NCBI GenBank assembly: GCA_012838315.1
Contig: DUPM01000136.1
Coordinates: forward strand, 1 to 64,000
Direction: 5' to 3'
Source: Clostridiaceae bacterium
GTDB lineage: Bacteria; Bacillota; Clostridia; Saccharofermentanales; Saccharofermentanaceae
DNA length: 64,000 bases
A model generated the notes under the pieces. That model saw only the letters and a list, made by a program, of their open reading frames with translations. It was not told the origin of the DNA and searched no databases. The position numbers were made by a program, and so were the translations under genes. The first letter of the stretch is position 1. Each line of letters begins with the position of its first letter. Positions 7,496-16,917 of the stretch are shown piece after piece.

Positions 7496-10018
7496 TCATT
7501 CCATTCGATATGCGAGAATAAATTCACGAAGCGATGTCAACCGTTTTGCCTGAGACGTATTGGCAATCATATCAGCTAAAGTCTTCCTGTCGCTAACAAC
7601 AAAAAGATGTTTTTTTGCCCTTGTAATAGCCGTATATAGTAAATTTCGATAGTTTAATCTATAAAAACCCGGAGGGACCGCCAAAATGACCGCCGGAAAT
7701 TCGCAGCCCTGACTCTTATGAACAGTCATCGCATAGGCAGGTTCTAGGTCTGCGATTTTGTCATATTCATATACAGCAACTCTTGAATCATCGAAAATGA
7801 CTTCTGTTTTTTGCACTTCGGTATCAATCTGTGAGACGATGCCAAGTTCGCCATTAAATATCCCCATTCCGGTTGCACCACCGGGAAACGAGTAAGATAA
7901 ATCGTAATTATTTCGAATTTGCATCACACGGTCACCGACGCGATAATTAAAACCCTTTGAGAGAATTGATTTATCTGTGGGTAACCCATACGCACTTTGA
8001 AGTCGCAAATTCAGATCTCGCGTGCCGGCTGCGCTTTTTCGAGTCGGACTCAGCACTACAACGTCTTTCACGGGGTGAATGCCATATCGATTCGGAAGAA
8101 TATCGGAGTAAAGCCGCGTGACCGCTTCAGCAATCTCTTTGTCTCCTGACTTGCTGACAAGCATGCAATCACTATCAATGGTCTGATCAAACACAAGACC
8201 CTTACCTGCGATAACATTATGCGCAGAAAGAACAATTCGGCTCTTTTCCGCCTGGCGGTATATTTTTTTTAGTGAAACACAAGGAATAACCTGCGACGCG
8301 ATGATGTCAGCGAGAACATTTCCGGGGCCTACAGATGGGAGTTGATCCTTATCACCGATAAAAACAATTCTTCCTTTTGACGGAATGGCATCCAATAGTG
8401 CCGCTGTCAAAGAGACATCAAGCATACTGGATTCGTCAACAATAAAAACATCTGCATCAATTGGGTTATCTGCGTTACGCGCAAACGGCATATACACGCC
8501 ATCGAGCTCACTTCTGCCGACTTCGAGCAATCTGTGAATCGTTCCGGCCGGATGATTGCACGCCTCCAAGAGTCGTTTAGCTGCTCTTCCGGTCGGCGCA
8601 CACAAGACCAATTTTTGCCCCTGTTGCTCAAAAAGCTGAACCAATACAGACAGTATAGTGGTTTTTCCTGTTCCGGGTCCGCCGGTGATGACACAGCATC
8701 TCGACCGAAGCGCCATGAAAAGCGCATCCGCTTGCTCATCTGATAAAATAATACCGGTATCACGAGAAGTTTCATCAATTTTTCGGTATAAGGCCTCGTC
8801 AGAAAAATTGTAAAATACGTCATTCCTAATCGTGCGCCCGGCGTGATGGATGTCAGTCAAACGTTGAGCAGTCTTAATCTCATAGGTCAGATGATGTAAT
8901 GCGGCTATTCGAACATTTTTCGCAGAAAAAACATCTGCTATAAATTGGAACTCGCCTTCCTCGGTTATCGTATAAGCGGCAATCTCCTTTGACTCAATCA
9001 ATTGAGCAACAGCAGCGCGATACAACTCGTCTATTTCTATTCTCTCTTGATTCTCTGGATCGCTTTGATTGATATCAGAAACTTCTATGGCGGAACTGTC
9101 CAAACCCAAAGAATCCAATTCATATAAATCTTCAATCGCATCCGAAGAATAACCGGCACTCGATTGAAAAAATAATTCTTCCGATTCTGATGTGCCCAAG
9201 TCCGGAACAACCGAAAGCAGTCTATTGAAGAGCATGTCAGGAGTGATATAAGTATGGCCATCTGCATCCATTCCACTGATGACAAATCTTATCGCCGCAG
9301 CAATCCGATCAAATGACTTGCGTTTGATTCCAAGATGCATCGCGATGCGATCTGCTGTTAAAAAGCCTATCCCGTCAATATCTGACGCGAGTCGATATGG
9401 ATTGTGACTGATGATAGAGATCGCTTCCGTACCATATATCTTGAAAATAGCCATCACACGTCCGGTTCCGATTCCAAGAGGAGTCAACAACTGAGCCAAA
9501 TCTTGATAAGCACCCGTTTCGCGAAGAGCCATTGCAATTTCTGCGGCTTTCTTCTCAGAGATGCCCTTAATCTTCGAAAGCGCTTCAGGCTGATTTCGCA
9601 TTACATCTATCGAATTTTCGCCGAATTCTTGGACAATTCGTTCGGCAAGCTTCGGGCCAATCCACTTGACCGAACCGGACGACAAGTAGCTGATAATATC
9701 TTGCTGTGTTCTTGGAATGTGCGGCGCCAACCCAAGCACTTTGAACTGTCTACCATATGTAGAATGCTCATCCCAGACGCCATCAAGAACAACTCGATCA
9801 TCAACATCCAAAAATGGCATAACACCGACACCAAAAAACTCTTCTTGGCTCTCAGTGTCTTGAAAGGCAGCAACTTTAAATCCATTGCTGTCATTGCTAA
9901 AACGAACAAATAAACATACCGCTTTGATGCGCTGCTTAACTTCTTCGCGATTGCTCGAGGCAACTTTCGCTTCCGTCACGCCGTCAATATGATTCTCCGA
10001 ATACGGATCCGATTGCAA
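7496..10018 (-). CDS. recD2: ATP-dependent DNA helicase RecD2
   Basis: This 840-residue SF1B helicase moves 5' to 3' on DNA and works outside any RecBC complex. An N-terminal OB-like and helix-hairpin-helix region (GIGFLTADRIA) precedes the Walker A loop GGPGTGKTT near residue 446. Walker B is VDESSMLD, and late helicase motifs include GDRVMQIRNNYD, AYAMTVHKSQGCEF and YTAITRAK. The length fits RecD2/YrrC enzymes. The start is TTG at 10018, supported by AAGGAGG six bases upstream. It lies between metK and comFC. Confidence 0.96.
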   Translation of the reverse strand: MQSDPYSENHIDGVTEAKVASSNREEVKQRIKAVCLFVRFSNDSNGFKVAAFQDTESQEEFFGVGVMPFLDVDDRVVLDGVWDEHSTYGRQFKVLGLAPHIPRTQQDIISYLSSGSVKWIGPKLAERIVQEFGENSIDVMRNQPEALSKIKGISEKKAAEIAMALRETGAYQDLAQLLTPLGIGTGRVMAIFKIYGTEAISIISHNPYRLASDIDGIGFLTADRIAMHLGIKRKSFDRIAAAIRFVISGMDADGHTYITPDMLFNRLLSVVPDLGTSESEELFFQSSAGYSSDAIEDLYELDSLGLDSSAIEVSDINQSDPENQERIEIDELYRAAVAQLIESKEIAAYTITEEGEFQFIADVFSAKNVRIAALHHLTYEIKTAQRLTDIHHAGRTIRNDVFYNFSDEALYRKIDETSRDTGIILSDEQADALFMALRSRCCVITGGPGTGKTTILSVLVQLFEQQGQKLVLCAPTGRAAKRLLEACNHPAGTIHRLLEVGRSELDGVYMPFARNADNPIDADVFIVDESSMLDVSLTAALLDAIPSKGRIVFIGDKDQLPSVGPGNVLADIIASQVIPCVSLKKIYRQAEKSRIVLSAHNVIAGKGLVFDQTIDSDCMLVSKSGDKEIAEAVTRLYSDILPNRYGIHPVKDVVVLSPTRKSAAGTRDLNLRLQSAYGLPTDKSILSKGFNYRVGDRVMQIRNNYDLSYSFPGGATGMGIFNGELGIVSQIDTEVQKTEVIFDDSRVAVYEYDKIADLEPAYAMTVHKSQGCEFPAVILAVPPGFYRLNYRNLLYTAITRAKKHLFVVSDRKTLADMIANTSQAKRLTSLREFILAYRME

Positions 10019-10077
10019 AGCAACCCTCCTTCAATGACTATGAACAATGCGAGAACTTTGCCCTCCAAAGAGAGCAC

Positions 10078-11277
10078 TTATCGCGCGGCTGCCTGCTTCA
10101 AAATATCGACCTTGTCGGTCTTCTCCCAAGGAAATTCCAATCCGTTACGGCCAAAATGGCCATACGCCGCTGTGGCTTTGTAGATCGGACGTCTCAAATC
10201 CAAATCTCTAATAATTGCCGACGGCCGCAAGTCAAAATGCATGCGTATTAAGTCCGTTATGCTCTCATCAGCGATGATGCCGCTTCCGAATGTATCTACT
10301 CGAACAGAAACCGGCTGTGCAACACCAATCGCATAAGCAAACTGAATTTCACATTCCTCTGCCAAGCCGGCAGCTACAATGTTCTTCGCGATATATCGCG
10401 CGGCATAGGCTGCAGAGCGATCAACCTTAGTCGGGTCTTTCCCTGAAAATGCTCCGCCGCCGTGACGTGCATAGCCACCATACGTATCTACAATAATCTT
10501 ACGTCCCGTTAATCCGCTGTCTCCCTGAGGACCACCAATAACAAAGCGGCCGGTAGGATTAATAAATATCTTGGTCTTCTCGTCCATCATCTCGACGGGA
10601 AGAATAGGATCAATGACATGCGTTCTTATTCCTTCGCGAAGCGTCTCGATGTCCACATCCGCTGAGTGTTGTGATGAAATGACAACGGCCTCAATCCTCT
10701 TAGCGCGACGCCCTTCGTACTCAATAGTGACCTGGCTCTTGCCATCCGGTCTTAGGTACGGAAGAGTACCGTCCTTTCTGACACGAGCAAGTTGCTCGGA
10801 AAGACGATGTGACAAGTGAATCGGGAGCGGCATATAATCATCGGTATCGTTGCAGGCATAGCCGAACATCATCCCCTGATCACCGGCACCGTTGTCCATG
10901 TCATCCGCAATCTGGCCGGTCTTCGACTCCAAAGAATGGTCCACGCCCAACGCGATGTCCGAAGACTGCTCATCAATCGTCGTCAAGACGGCACAGGTCT
11001 TGTAGTCAAAACCAAAATCGGTTCCATCATATCCGATTTCCTTCACGGTATTCCTCACAATACTCGGAATATCAACATATGCGGACGTCGTAATCTCGCC
11101 CATGACAAGAACCATTCCGGTAGTACAAGCCGTTTCGCACGCTACTCTGGCCGTGGGATCTTGTGACAAAATATTATCAAGAACCGCATCTGATATCTGA
11201 TCGCAGACTTTGTCCGGGTGACCCTCGGTAACCGATTCTGAAGTAAAAAGCCATTTCCCTTGATTCGAACAACTCAT
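10078..11277 (-). CDS. metK: S-adenosylmethionine synthetase
   Basis: MetK condenses ATP and methionine to SAM in the cytoplasm. The 399-residue product has [17 protein letters not shown] at the N-terminus, the adenine-binding [12 protein letters not shown] and the phosphate-binding [16 protein letters not shown] loop, all intact. GGAGG lies eight bases before ATG 11277. The 5' leader contains a SAM-I riboswitch and intrinsic terminator, so the enzyme is shut off when its product is abundant. recD2 and comFC follow on the same strand and may share this control. Confidence 0.98.
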   Translation of the reverse strand: MSCSNQGKWLFTSESVTEGHPDKVCDQISDAVLDNILSQDPTARVACETACTTGMVLVMGEITTSAYVDIPSIVRNTVKEIGYDGTDFGFDYKTCAVLTTIDEQSSDIALGVDHSLESKTGQIADDMDNGAGDQGMMFGYACNDTDDYMPLPIHLSHRLSEQLARVRKDGTLPYLRPDGKSQVTIEYEGRRAKRIEAVVISSQHSADVDIETLREGIRTHVIDPILPVEMMDEKTKIFINPTGRFVIGGPQGDSGLTGRKIIVDTYGGYARHGGGAFSGKDPTKVDRSAAYAARYIAKNIVAAGLAEECEIQFAYAIGVAQPVSVRVDTFGSGIIADESITDLIRMHFDLRPSAIIRDLDLRRPIYKATAAYGHFGRNGLEFPWEKTDKVDILKQAAAR

Positions 11278-11327
11278 AAAAAACCTCCAATAATTGAGTC
11301 AATTGTAACCGGTCAAAACCGGAAAAT

Positions 11328-11354
11328 AAAAAAACTCCCCCGGAAAGGAGAGGC
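11328..11354 (-). terminator. Intrinsic terminator of the SAM riboswitch expression platform
   Basis: On the minus strand CTCTCC pairs with GGGGAG around a short loop, followed by seven T residues. It lies directly after the aptamer and 50 bases before metK, forming the off-state of the switch. Confidence 0.82.
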
Positions 11355-11372
11355 ACCAACAGTCCATATAGC

Positions 11373-11466
11373 CTTATCTCCCAGGTTACCCTGCCGGAAT
11401 TGGCACCGCTGCTTTCCGCGGTTGCCGGGCTTCATAGGGCCGTATCCCTCTGCCACTCTTGATAAG
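11373..11466 (-). promoter_or_regulatory. SAM-I (S-box) riboswitch aptamer
   Basis: The 94-base aptamer is closed by P1 (CTTATC at the 5' end, GATAAG at the 3' end). It contains the conserved CAAGAG..GG, GAAGCCCGGCAACC and GGTGCCAATTCC blocks of the S-box. Binding SAM stabilises P1 and frees the downstream terminator. It controls metK. Confidence 0.95.
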
Positions 11467-11473
11467 AATGAAA

Positions 11474-11554
11474 TTATTTCAATCGTCTTTTGATAATACC
11501 ATCTTCACTATCGACGCGCAATAGCAGATATCCATTATCGTTTTTGTCAAACAT
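11474..11554 (-). CDS. Possible 26-residue leader peptide upstream of the SAM riboswitch
   Basis: A short frame starts at ATG 11554, preceded by AAGGAAGG, and ends at TAA 11474, eight bases before the riboswitch. The peptide is charged (MFDKNDNGYLLLR then an Asp/Lys/Arg-rich end) and has no Met or Cys enrichment. It overlaps the proposed metK promoter, so both cannot be used by one transcript unless transcription starts further upstream. No homology is recognised and it may be chance. Confidence 0.2.
   Translation of the reverse strand: MFDKNDNGYLLLRVDSEDGIIKRRLK
11493..11521 (-). promoter_or_regulatory. Probable metK promoter
   Basis: TTGCGC and TATTAT lie 17 bases apart on the minus strand, with the -10 box about 27 bases upstream of the riboswitch aptamer. 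The -35 box is weak. Confidence 0.45.
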
Positions 11555-11703
11555 GAACACCTTCCTTTCCTTCAGACATAATATGAACATCTTTCAATTG
11601 GCGTATCCGACATTAGTTCGTTCGTAGCCCAATTGTCGAAAAATTACGCGCTTTGGCATTGGCATTAGCGATATTCTTTCAACAAACGAAACGGAGGTGC
11701 CAT

Positions 11704-12642
11704 ATGCAATCAACTGTACACGTTATTGATTCTGATCCCGCTTTCACGCGCCTGCTGATGGGTCGCTTAAACATCCACCTACCGAGTATTCCCATTCAAG
11801 CTGTGCGCATAGATGAATTGCCGAATCGAACCTTTTGTGAAAATGATGTCATTCTTTACGATTCCAAAGACTGTAAAGAGAAATCGATTGTCACCGGGAC
11901 TGCTTCAATCGGTCATCCGACATCAATTTGTCTTAGAGATCAAAACAGTTTCCGAAGAAGTGCACGCACTCTATCAAAGGCTATTCGCAACGAACTTCAT
12001 TTGTCAGAGCCGATGGACGAGAGCACATTTCCAAGCCAGTCCAATCATCGCGGTCGGTTAATACTCTTCATTTCCCTGGCAGATTTTTCAAAACGAGAAA
12101 CCTATATCTCAGCAAACACGACAATGCTTAGGAATACCATGAATACTGTGTATCGCCTCAATCTGATGCCCGGTATTCGTATGCCCCGCAGTCAATTCGA
12201 GAACAGCACAACACGTGGGATTGAAAGAGCCGCTTCCGGAATCAGTGAATTGTTGCTGAGACTTTCCGGCAACACGAATACGGAATTTCAACTATCTTCT
12301 TATGTGTGCGTTGACGAAATGGGGTTCCACAACTTCGGGCGGCCGGTTCGCTCTGACGACATCATGGAATCAGACATATCTGTCCTGTCTTCATTGCTTA
12401 TGTTACTGAGGAAAGAAGTTGATGAGCCGACAAATAAAGCTTCAGCAGTTGTTGTGGTGGAAGGTCTGCCTTTCTGCAAAATCGAATCAATTTGCCCAAT
12501 GGCTCATGAGATTCACATGGTTCTTCCAGATGAATCTTCATCTCAAGATCCATTTTTCAAAAATGAGATCGAGTCATTATTTTCTCACATGCCTCCCCAT
12601 CAACTGAAATTTGTCAACGCTTCAGAAAGGGTATCGATATGA
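11704..12642 (+). CDS. TadZ/CpaE-like pilus assembly protein with degenerate ATP site
   Basis: The 312-residue product begins with a receiver-like segment (VHVIDSDPAFTRLLMG) and continues with a MinD/ParA-like part. In RLILFISLADFSKRETYIS the position of the deviant Walker A (normally KGGxGKS/T) is degenerate, though the strand and following helix are recognisable. VVVVEGLPF occupies the place of the second ATPase motif. TadZ proteins localise Tad pilus machines, and atypical members without normal ATP binding are known. The start at 11704 has GGAGG six bases upstream; a longer frame from 11653 lacks one. The stop overlaps the cpaF start (ATGA). The assignment depends largely on context. Confidence 0.62.
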   Translation: MQSTVHVIDSDPAFTRLLMGRLNIHLPSIPIQAVRIDELPNRTFCENDVILYDSKDCKEKSIVTGTASIGHPTSICLRDQNSFRRSARTLSKAIRNELHLSEPMDESTFPSQSNHRGRLILFISLADFSKRETYISANTTMLRNTMNTVYRLNLMPGIRMPRSQFENSTTRGIERAASGISELLLRLSGNTNTEFQLSSYVCVDEMGFHNFGRPVRSDDIMESDISVLSSLLMLLRKEVDEPTNKASAVVVVEGLPFCKIESICPMAHEIHMVLPDESSSQDPFFKNEIESLFSHMPPHQLKFVNASERVSI

Positions 12643-13898
12643 GGTCGAAGTATAAAGATAGCGCTGTTGAAGCAAGCGATAATCGACGCTTATCTACTGC
12701 GACCGCTGACGGCGGCACTGATAACAATAGTCAATCTCAAGTGGACATGGATCTATTGCGGAAAAGGCTTAGCCTGCACATCCTTCAAGAGATGCACGAG
12801 GACAATGAAATCAGTGACGATGCATTTCGCGAGGTCATTGCGGATGTCATTGCCAATGATGAATTTTCAATGCGTCTGACACTTAGCGAAAAACGCAATC
12901 TGGCCGCTTCCTTGTTTAATAAAATGAGGCGTCTTGATATCCTTCAGCCAATGATGGATGATCCGGGAATCACCGAGATCATGGTCAATGGCGCCAACTG
13001 CATCTTCTTCGAAAAATCAGGGCGACTCTTTCAGAGCAGTCTGCAATTTAAAGATGCTGAGTACCTTGAGTCAGTCATCACCTCATTTTTTTCTAGGGCG
13101 AACCGACCATTAAATGAGTCGTCTCCGATTGCAGATCTTCGTCTTCCCGACGGATCTCGCGCTAATGCAGTCTTGCCTCCGGTCGCTCCGGATGGACCGA
13201 TTTTCACAATCCGCAAATTTACCGGTGTTCGGCCGGATATGGAGACATTGATCCGCCAAGGATTCGTGAGTAAAGAGGCTTCTGAATACCTTTCCTCTGC
13301 CGTTATTTCGAAAAAAACAATTTTTATTTGTGGCGGTACCGGTTCGGGAAAGACAACATTTTTGAATACACTTTCTTCATTTATTCCTAAAAACGAGCGT
13401 GTCGTAACCATTGAAGATTCTGCAGAATTGCGCCTTCAGGGCATCGATAATCTGGTACGCCTTGAAGCGCGGCTTCCCGGTCCGGATGGCCAGGGATCAA
13501 TTGACATCGGCAAATTAATCCGAACTGCTCTTCGAATGCGTCCTGACAGAATAATCGTCGGAGAGGTTCGAGGTGAAGAAGCCGCAGAAATGCTCCACGC
13601 TCTCCATACGGGTCATCCCGGTTCATTGTGCACCGGGCATGCCAATTCATGTACTGAAATGCTTAACCGTTTGGCAACGATGGTGATGGCGGGTTCCTCT
13701 CTGCCTTTCGATGCAGTTATTCGTCAAATTGAAATGGGAATCGATATTTTGGTCCACATCCGAAGGAACTCGGACGGGAAACGCGTGGTAGACGAGATAT
13801 GTCAAATGGGTCCATCGGAAAGCGACAGATTAGTCGCTCTGCCAGTTTTCATAAGAAAGGAGCATAATCTTGAAAAATGCATCACACTCAATGAATAA
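12639..13898 (+). CDS. cpaF: CpaF/TadA-type secretion ATPase
   Basis: This 419-residue hexameric ATPase of the type II/IV secretion superfamily would power assembly of the Flp pilus at the inner face of the membrane. Motifs in order are DPGITEIMVNG in the N-terminal domain, Walker A CGGTGSGKTT near residues 230-239, the Asp box VTIEDSAEL, Walker B RPDRIIVGEVRG and the His box HTGHPGSLCTGHANS. It starts inside the stop of the preceding gene and its end overlaps the next frame by 29 bases, so it sits in a tight operon. Confidence 0.94.
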   Translation: MRSKYKDSAVEASDNRRLSTATADGGTDNNSQSQVDMDLLRKRLSLHILQEMHEDNEISDDAFREVIADVIANDEFSMRLTLSEKRNLAASLFNKMRRLDILQPMMDDPGITEIMVNGANCIFFEKSGRLFQSSLQFKDAEYLESVITSFFSRANRPLNESSPIADLRLPDGSRANAVLPPVAPDGPIFTIRKFTGVRPDMETLIRQGFVSKEASEYLSSAVISKKTIFICGGTGSGKTTFLNTLSSFIPKNERVVTIEDSAELRLQGIDNLVRLEARLPGPDGQGSIDIGKLIRTALRMRPDRIIVGEVRGEEAAEMLHALHTGHPGSLCTGHANSCTEMLNRLATMVMAGSSLPFDAVIRQIEMGIDILVHIRRNSDGKRVVDEICQMGPSESDRLVALPVFIRKEHNLEKCITLNE

Positions 13899-15465
13899 GA
13901 GGCTCCAATGGATCTTTCTACATAATAGAACAAAAGAAAAGAAAGTTATCGATCCGAGTCGATTGTCGCGTCGCCAATTTTTGATCCGGCACTTATACGT
14001 ATATCCCATGTGCTTGGGTATAACGTTTATTCTGTCTGACCCATTCCTTCATATCCTTGTTATTCGGCTTCTCATGTCATCTCTTCTTTCGATTTTTCCT
14101 TTTCTGGCCGTAGTGCGAGTCCTCTATTCAAAGAGAAGCATGTTACTTCGTGCACAAAGTAAAGTTCTTCTGCAATCCTTGTGTACATCCGTGTCAGGTG
14201 GCTATTCTCTGGAAAGTGCTTTTATGTGTGCAAGAGGAAATATCGAAAAAGCCTTTGGGCAAAGAAGCTTAATGGGTGCTTCGCTACTTCGCCTTGAGAA
14301 GTCGTTATCTGCTCACGAGCCGATGGGAAATTGCCTGATAGACATGTGTAAACGACTCGACTACATTGAACTGTTACCCGTCATGCACGCATTATCAATT
14401 TCCAGAGTGGTCGGCACCGGAGTCATATCCATCCTACGAAACAGTTGCCAGATGCTTTCAGAGTTAATGGCTGTACGTAGTGAAGTTGAGGCAAACAATT
14501 CCGGAAAAAATGCAGAGGCTTTCATCCTCTGCCTTATGCCATTCGGCATCACATTCGCACTCTCTTCTTTTTCATCCGGATACATGTCTGTGGTAAAAAC
14601 AAATCCGCTGGGTAATTTTATGATGCTTTTAGCATTCATTATTTCGATCATTTCTTGTGCGCTTCTATTCCGAATCATCGGAGAAAATGACGCAAAGCCA
14701 TTAAACTTAGGGATTCGAGAAGAACACTATTCCGATCAAATGAAAAGACTCATTGATCGACTCGGCAGATGGGCCTCAAATCATCTACCACAAGGCTATT
14801 TGACTCGGCAACACGAACTGTTCAGCGAGTTGTCACAGCAGCCGCAGTTGGCATTTTCACAATTTGTCGCAAAGACACTTGTTGTCATTGTTTGCACCAC
14901 ACCCCTCAGCATGTTCATACTTCATTCAATCGGACAGCCGGTTTGGTTCTCACCGTGCTTTGCTATCCTATTTGTCGTGCTGATGCATCAAGATCTTCGC
15001 AACAAAATCGTACAGCGACGAGAATGCATTATGCAAGAGATTCCACTCTTTCTCTCGATGCTTGTCACGCTCTTGCAATCCGGAATGCTATTGCCAAAAG
15101 CCATCGATACTTGCTCTGCTGCTTTTCACGAAAGTTCCGTTCTCGGAAGTGAATTGCGGATGATTAAAGCTCACATTTTATCAGGCGTTTCTGCCGGAAA
15201 CGCAATTGAGTCCTTTTCTGCAAGGACTTCGATTCCTGAAGCACAATCTGCACTGCTATTAGCCGCAAGATATGAACTATCTGGCGGATCAGAAGTACTA
15301 TCCCTTCTATCTCTTCAATCGAATTCCTGTTGGTCACTGAGTCGGAACGCGTCCAGAAAAAAACGAGAAAGAGAGGCTCTATCAATGATTTTTCCAATGA
15401 TGCTGGACTTCGTTTCTGTTCTTATTGTTGCCATAACTCCGGCTCTAATATCTCTGAAGTTCTAA
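13870..15465 (+). CDS. Fused TadB-TadC type II secretion F-domain membrane protein
   Basis: The 531-residue product carries two type II secretion F domains. The first (near residues 95-270) contains LCTSVSGGYSLESAF, and the second (near residues 380-520) contains LSMLVTLLQSGMLLPKAI. Each is followed by hydrophobic helices, giving roughly eight membrane segments. In most Tad systems TadB and TadC are separate proteins that form the inner-membrane platform for the ATPase. The frame is continuous, so this looks like a real fusion. The start is TTG at 13870 with AAGGAG eight bases upstream; ATG 13891 is an alternative that would avoid most of the overlap with cpaF. Confidence 0.85.
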   Translation: MKNASHSMNKRLQWIFLHNRTKEKKVIDPSRLSRRQFLIRHLYVYPMCLGITFILSDPFLHILVIRLLMSSLLSIFPFLAVVRVLYSKRSMLLRAQSKVLLQSLCTSVSGGYSLESAFMCARGNIEKAFGQRSLMGASLLRLEKSLSAHEPMGNCLIDMCKRLDYIELLPVMHALSISRVVGTGVISILRNSCQMLSELMAVRSEVEANNSGKNAEAFILCLMPFGITFALSSFSSGYMSVVKTNPLGNFMMLLAFIISIISCALLFRIIGENDAKPLNLGIREEHYSDQMKRLIDRLGRWASNHLPQGYLTRQHELFSELSQQPQLAFSQFVAKTLVVIVCTTPLSMFILHSIGQPVWFSPCFAILFVVLMHQDLRNKIVQRRECIMQEIPLFLSMLVTLLQSGMLLPKAIDTCSAAFHESSVLGSELRMIKAHILSGVSAGNAIESFSARTSIPEAQSALLLAARYELSGGSEVLSLLSLQSNSCWSLSRNASRKKREREALSMIFPMMLDFVSVLIVAITPALISLKF

Positions 15466-15489
15466 CACACAATTACCAAGGAGGCAAAA

Positions 15490-15678
15490 ATGAAACACAT
15501 CAATACTCAAAAAAAGATTCCTACAAATCGCAAAGGCATGGGCACGGTCGAAATCGTAATAATTATCGCAATTCTTGTATCTTTGGCACTCGTCTTTCGC
15601 GAGGGGCTGACCAATTATGCAGAAAACATAATGAGCTTTGTATTCAACGACGGACAAGTCATCGGATCATTGAGGTAA
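15490..15678 (+). CDS. Flp1-type type IVb prepilin
   Basis: The 62-residue product is a small pilin. A basic leader ends NRKG, and the likely prepilin-peptidase site is after Gly16, placing Glu21 at position five of the mature protein (MGTVE). A hydrophobic helix (VIIIAILVSLALVF) follows. This is the pattern of Flp1-family pilins in clostridial Tad loci. AAGGAGG lies just before the ATG. No prepilin peptidase gene is in the window, so processing must be encoded elsewhere. Confidence 0.86.
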   Translation: MKHINTQKKIPTNRKGMGTVEIVIIIAILVSLALVFREGLTNYAENIMSFVFNDGQVIGSLR

Positions 15679-15687
15679 TTAAGAAAA

Positions 15688-16917
15688 ATGAAAATAGAGC
15701 GCGGACCATATGGCAAAATAGCTGTTATTGATTTGAATCAGACACTGGTTCTGCATGCTGTAGAAGCATTGCAGAACCAGTCTTGCCCCTGCTTTTTAAA
15801 AGCAAACATCAGAGAACAGTTCGGACAACTTCAAATTTGTTATGATTGCACCGGCCTACAAAATCTATGCGAATACGATGTTTTAGCAACCGATGATATC
15901 GATTCATTCAGAGCATCTGTAAGGCATCTTCTGTTGTCGTTGCTGGACTCTCTGGATTACTGTCTCTCCCCATCCGGCATACTATTAGACGCTAATCATG
16001 CTTGGATTGACCCCGTTAATAAGTCAGTATATTTGACCTATTTCCCGATTAGAGGAGATACGTCCTCAGACCAATGCAACCTGACTGCACTTGATACCGA
16101 TGCATTTGACAGTTTTCTGGGACATCCTATCATTTCGCAAATTGTTCCGACATCAATTAGACAAAAATTAGTTTGCGCCTGTCAAAGCAATGATGAGAGA
16201 GCATTTAGAGAAGCTATTGCTCAATTGGATTGTCTTGTTACAACGACGACGCCGAGTCGGTCACCGATAACAGCCTACACAAAATACTGGATAGCATTGC
16301 TTTTCATTACGCTCATATACGGCATAATTCAGTTGAGACTCATTTTAACCGATGCCAGAAAGCCACCCGATTCGATTTCGTTTGAATCGCTTTTCTTTCT
16401 ATTCATTCCAATCGCTATATGTGCAGCCTTTCTATTTCAAGCGCAAAACAAATACGGTCAGAAAAAGCAGATTAATCCTTGTGAACTTAAAGAACGGCGT
16501 CAGGCACAAGCAGACATATATTTCCCCGATCGCAGCACGGAAACAAATGTCGGATTAAGCGATGACTACGAGCAAAAAATCCGTCCCGCATTTTTAATTG
16601 AGCAAGAAGACTATGGGAAGCTAAGTGCGGAACACAAGCGGTGTCGATCGTTCTTGATCTGGGTTGACGACTACCTCATTGGAGCCGACAAATCACTTTG
16701 CGACTTGTATCTCAACGATGATTCAATCAGCTATATGCATGCTCGTATCATTAAGCGAAGCCACATGTATTATCTGGTTGATTTGGGCTCCGAGAAGGGA
16801 ACGTGGATTGGTCATCAGAGGCTATATTCTAACGAAGAAACGCCGCTGAACGAAAATGACCAGATCAAAATCGGGAAATATCGCTTTATATTTTCTTTCA
16901 GCGGAAAAAAAGACTAG
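15688..16917 (+). CDS. Membrane FHA-domain protein (DUF6382-like) of the Tad locus
   Basis: The 409-residue protein has an N-terminal soluble domain (about 1-170) resembling DUF6382, two membrane segments (ALLFITLIYGIIQL and LFFLFIPIAICAAFLF, near 205-255) and a C-terminal FHA domain (about 320-405). The FHA core is visible as LIGADKSLCDLYL, SISYMHARI, DLGSEKGTWI and the final beta strands. FHA domains bind phosphothreonine, suggesting phosphorylation-dependent control of the pilus machine. It is the last gene of the operon, and its stop codon overlaps that of the convergent atpC by three bases. Confidence 0.8.
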   Translation: MKIERGPYGKIAVIDLNQTLVLHAVEALQNQSCPCFLKANIREQFGQLQICYDCTGLQNLCEYDVLATDDIDSFRASVRHLLLSLLDSLDYCLSPSGILLDANHAWIDPVNKSVYLTYFPIRGDTSSDQCNLTALDTDAFDSFLGHPIISQIVPTSIRQKLVCACQSNDERAFREAIAQLDCLVTTTTPSRSPITAYTKYWIALLFITLIYGIIQLRLILTDARKPPDSISFESLFFLFIPIAICAAFLFQAQNKYGQKKQINPCELKERRQAQADIYFPDRSTETNVGLSDDYEQKIRPAFLIEQEDYGKLSAEHKRCRSFLIWVDDYLIGADKSLCDLYLNDDSISYMHARIIKRSHMYYLVDLGSEKGTWIGHQRLYSNEETPLNENDQIKIGKYRFIFSFSGKKD

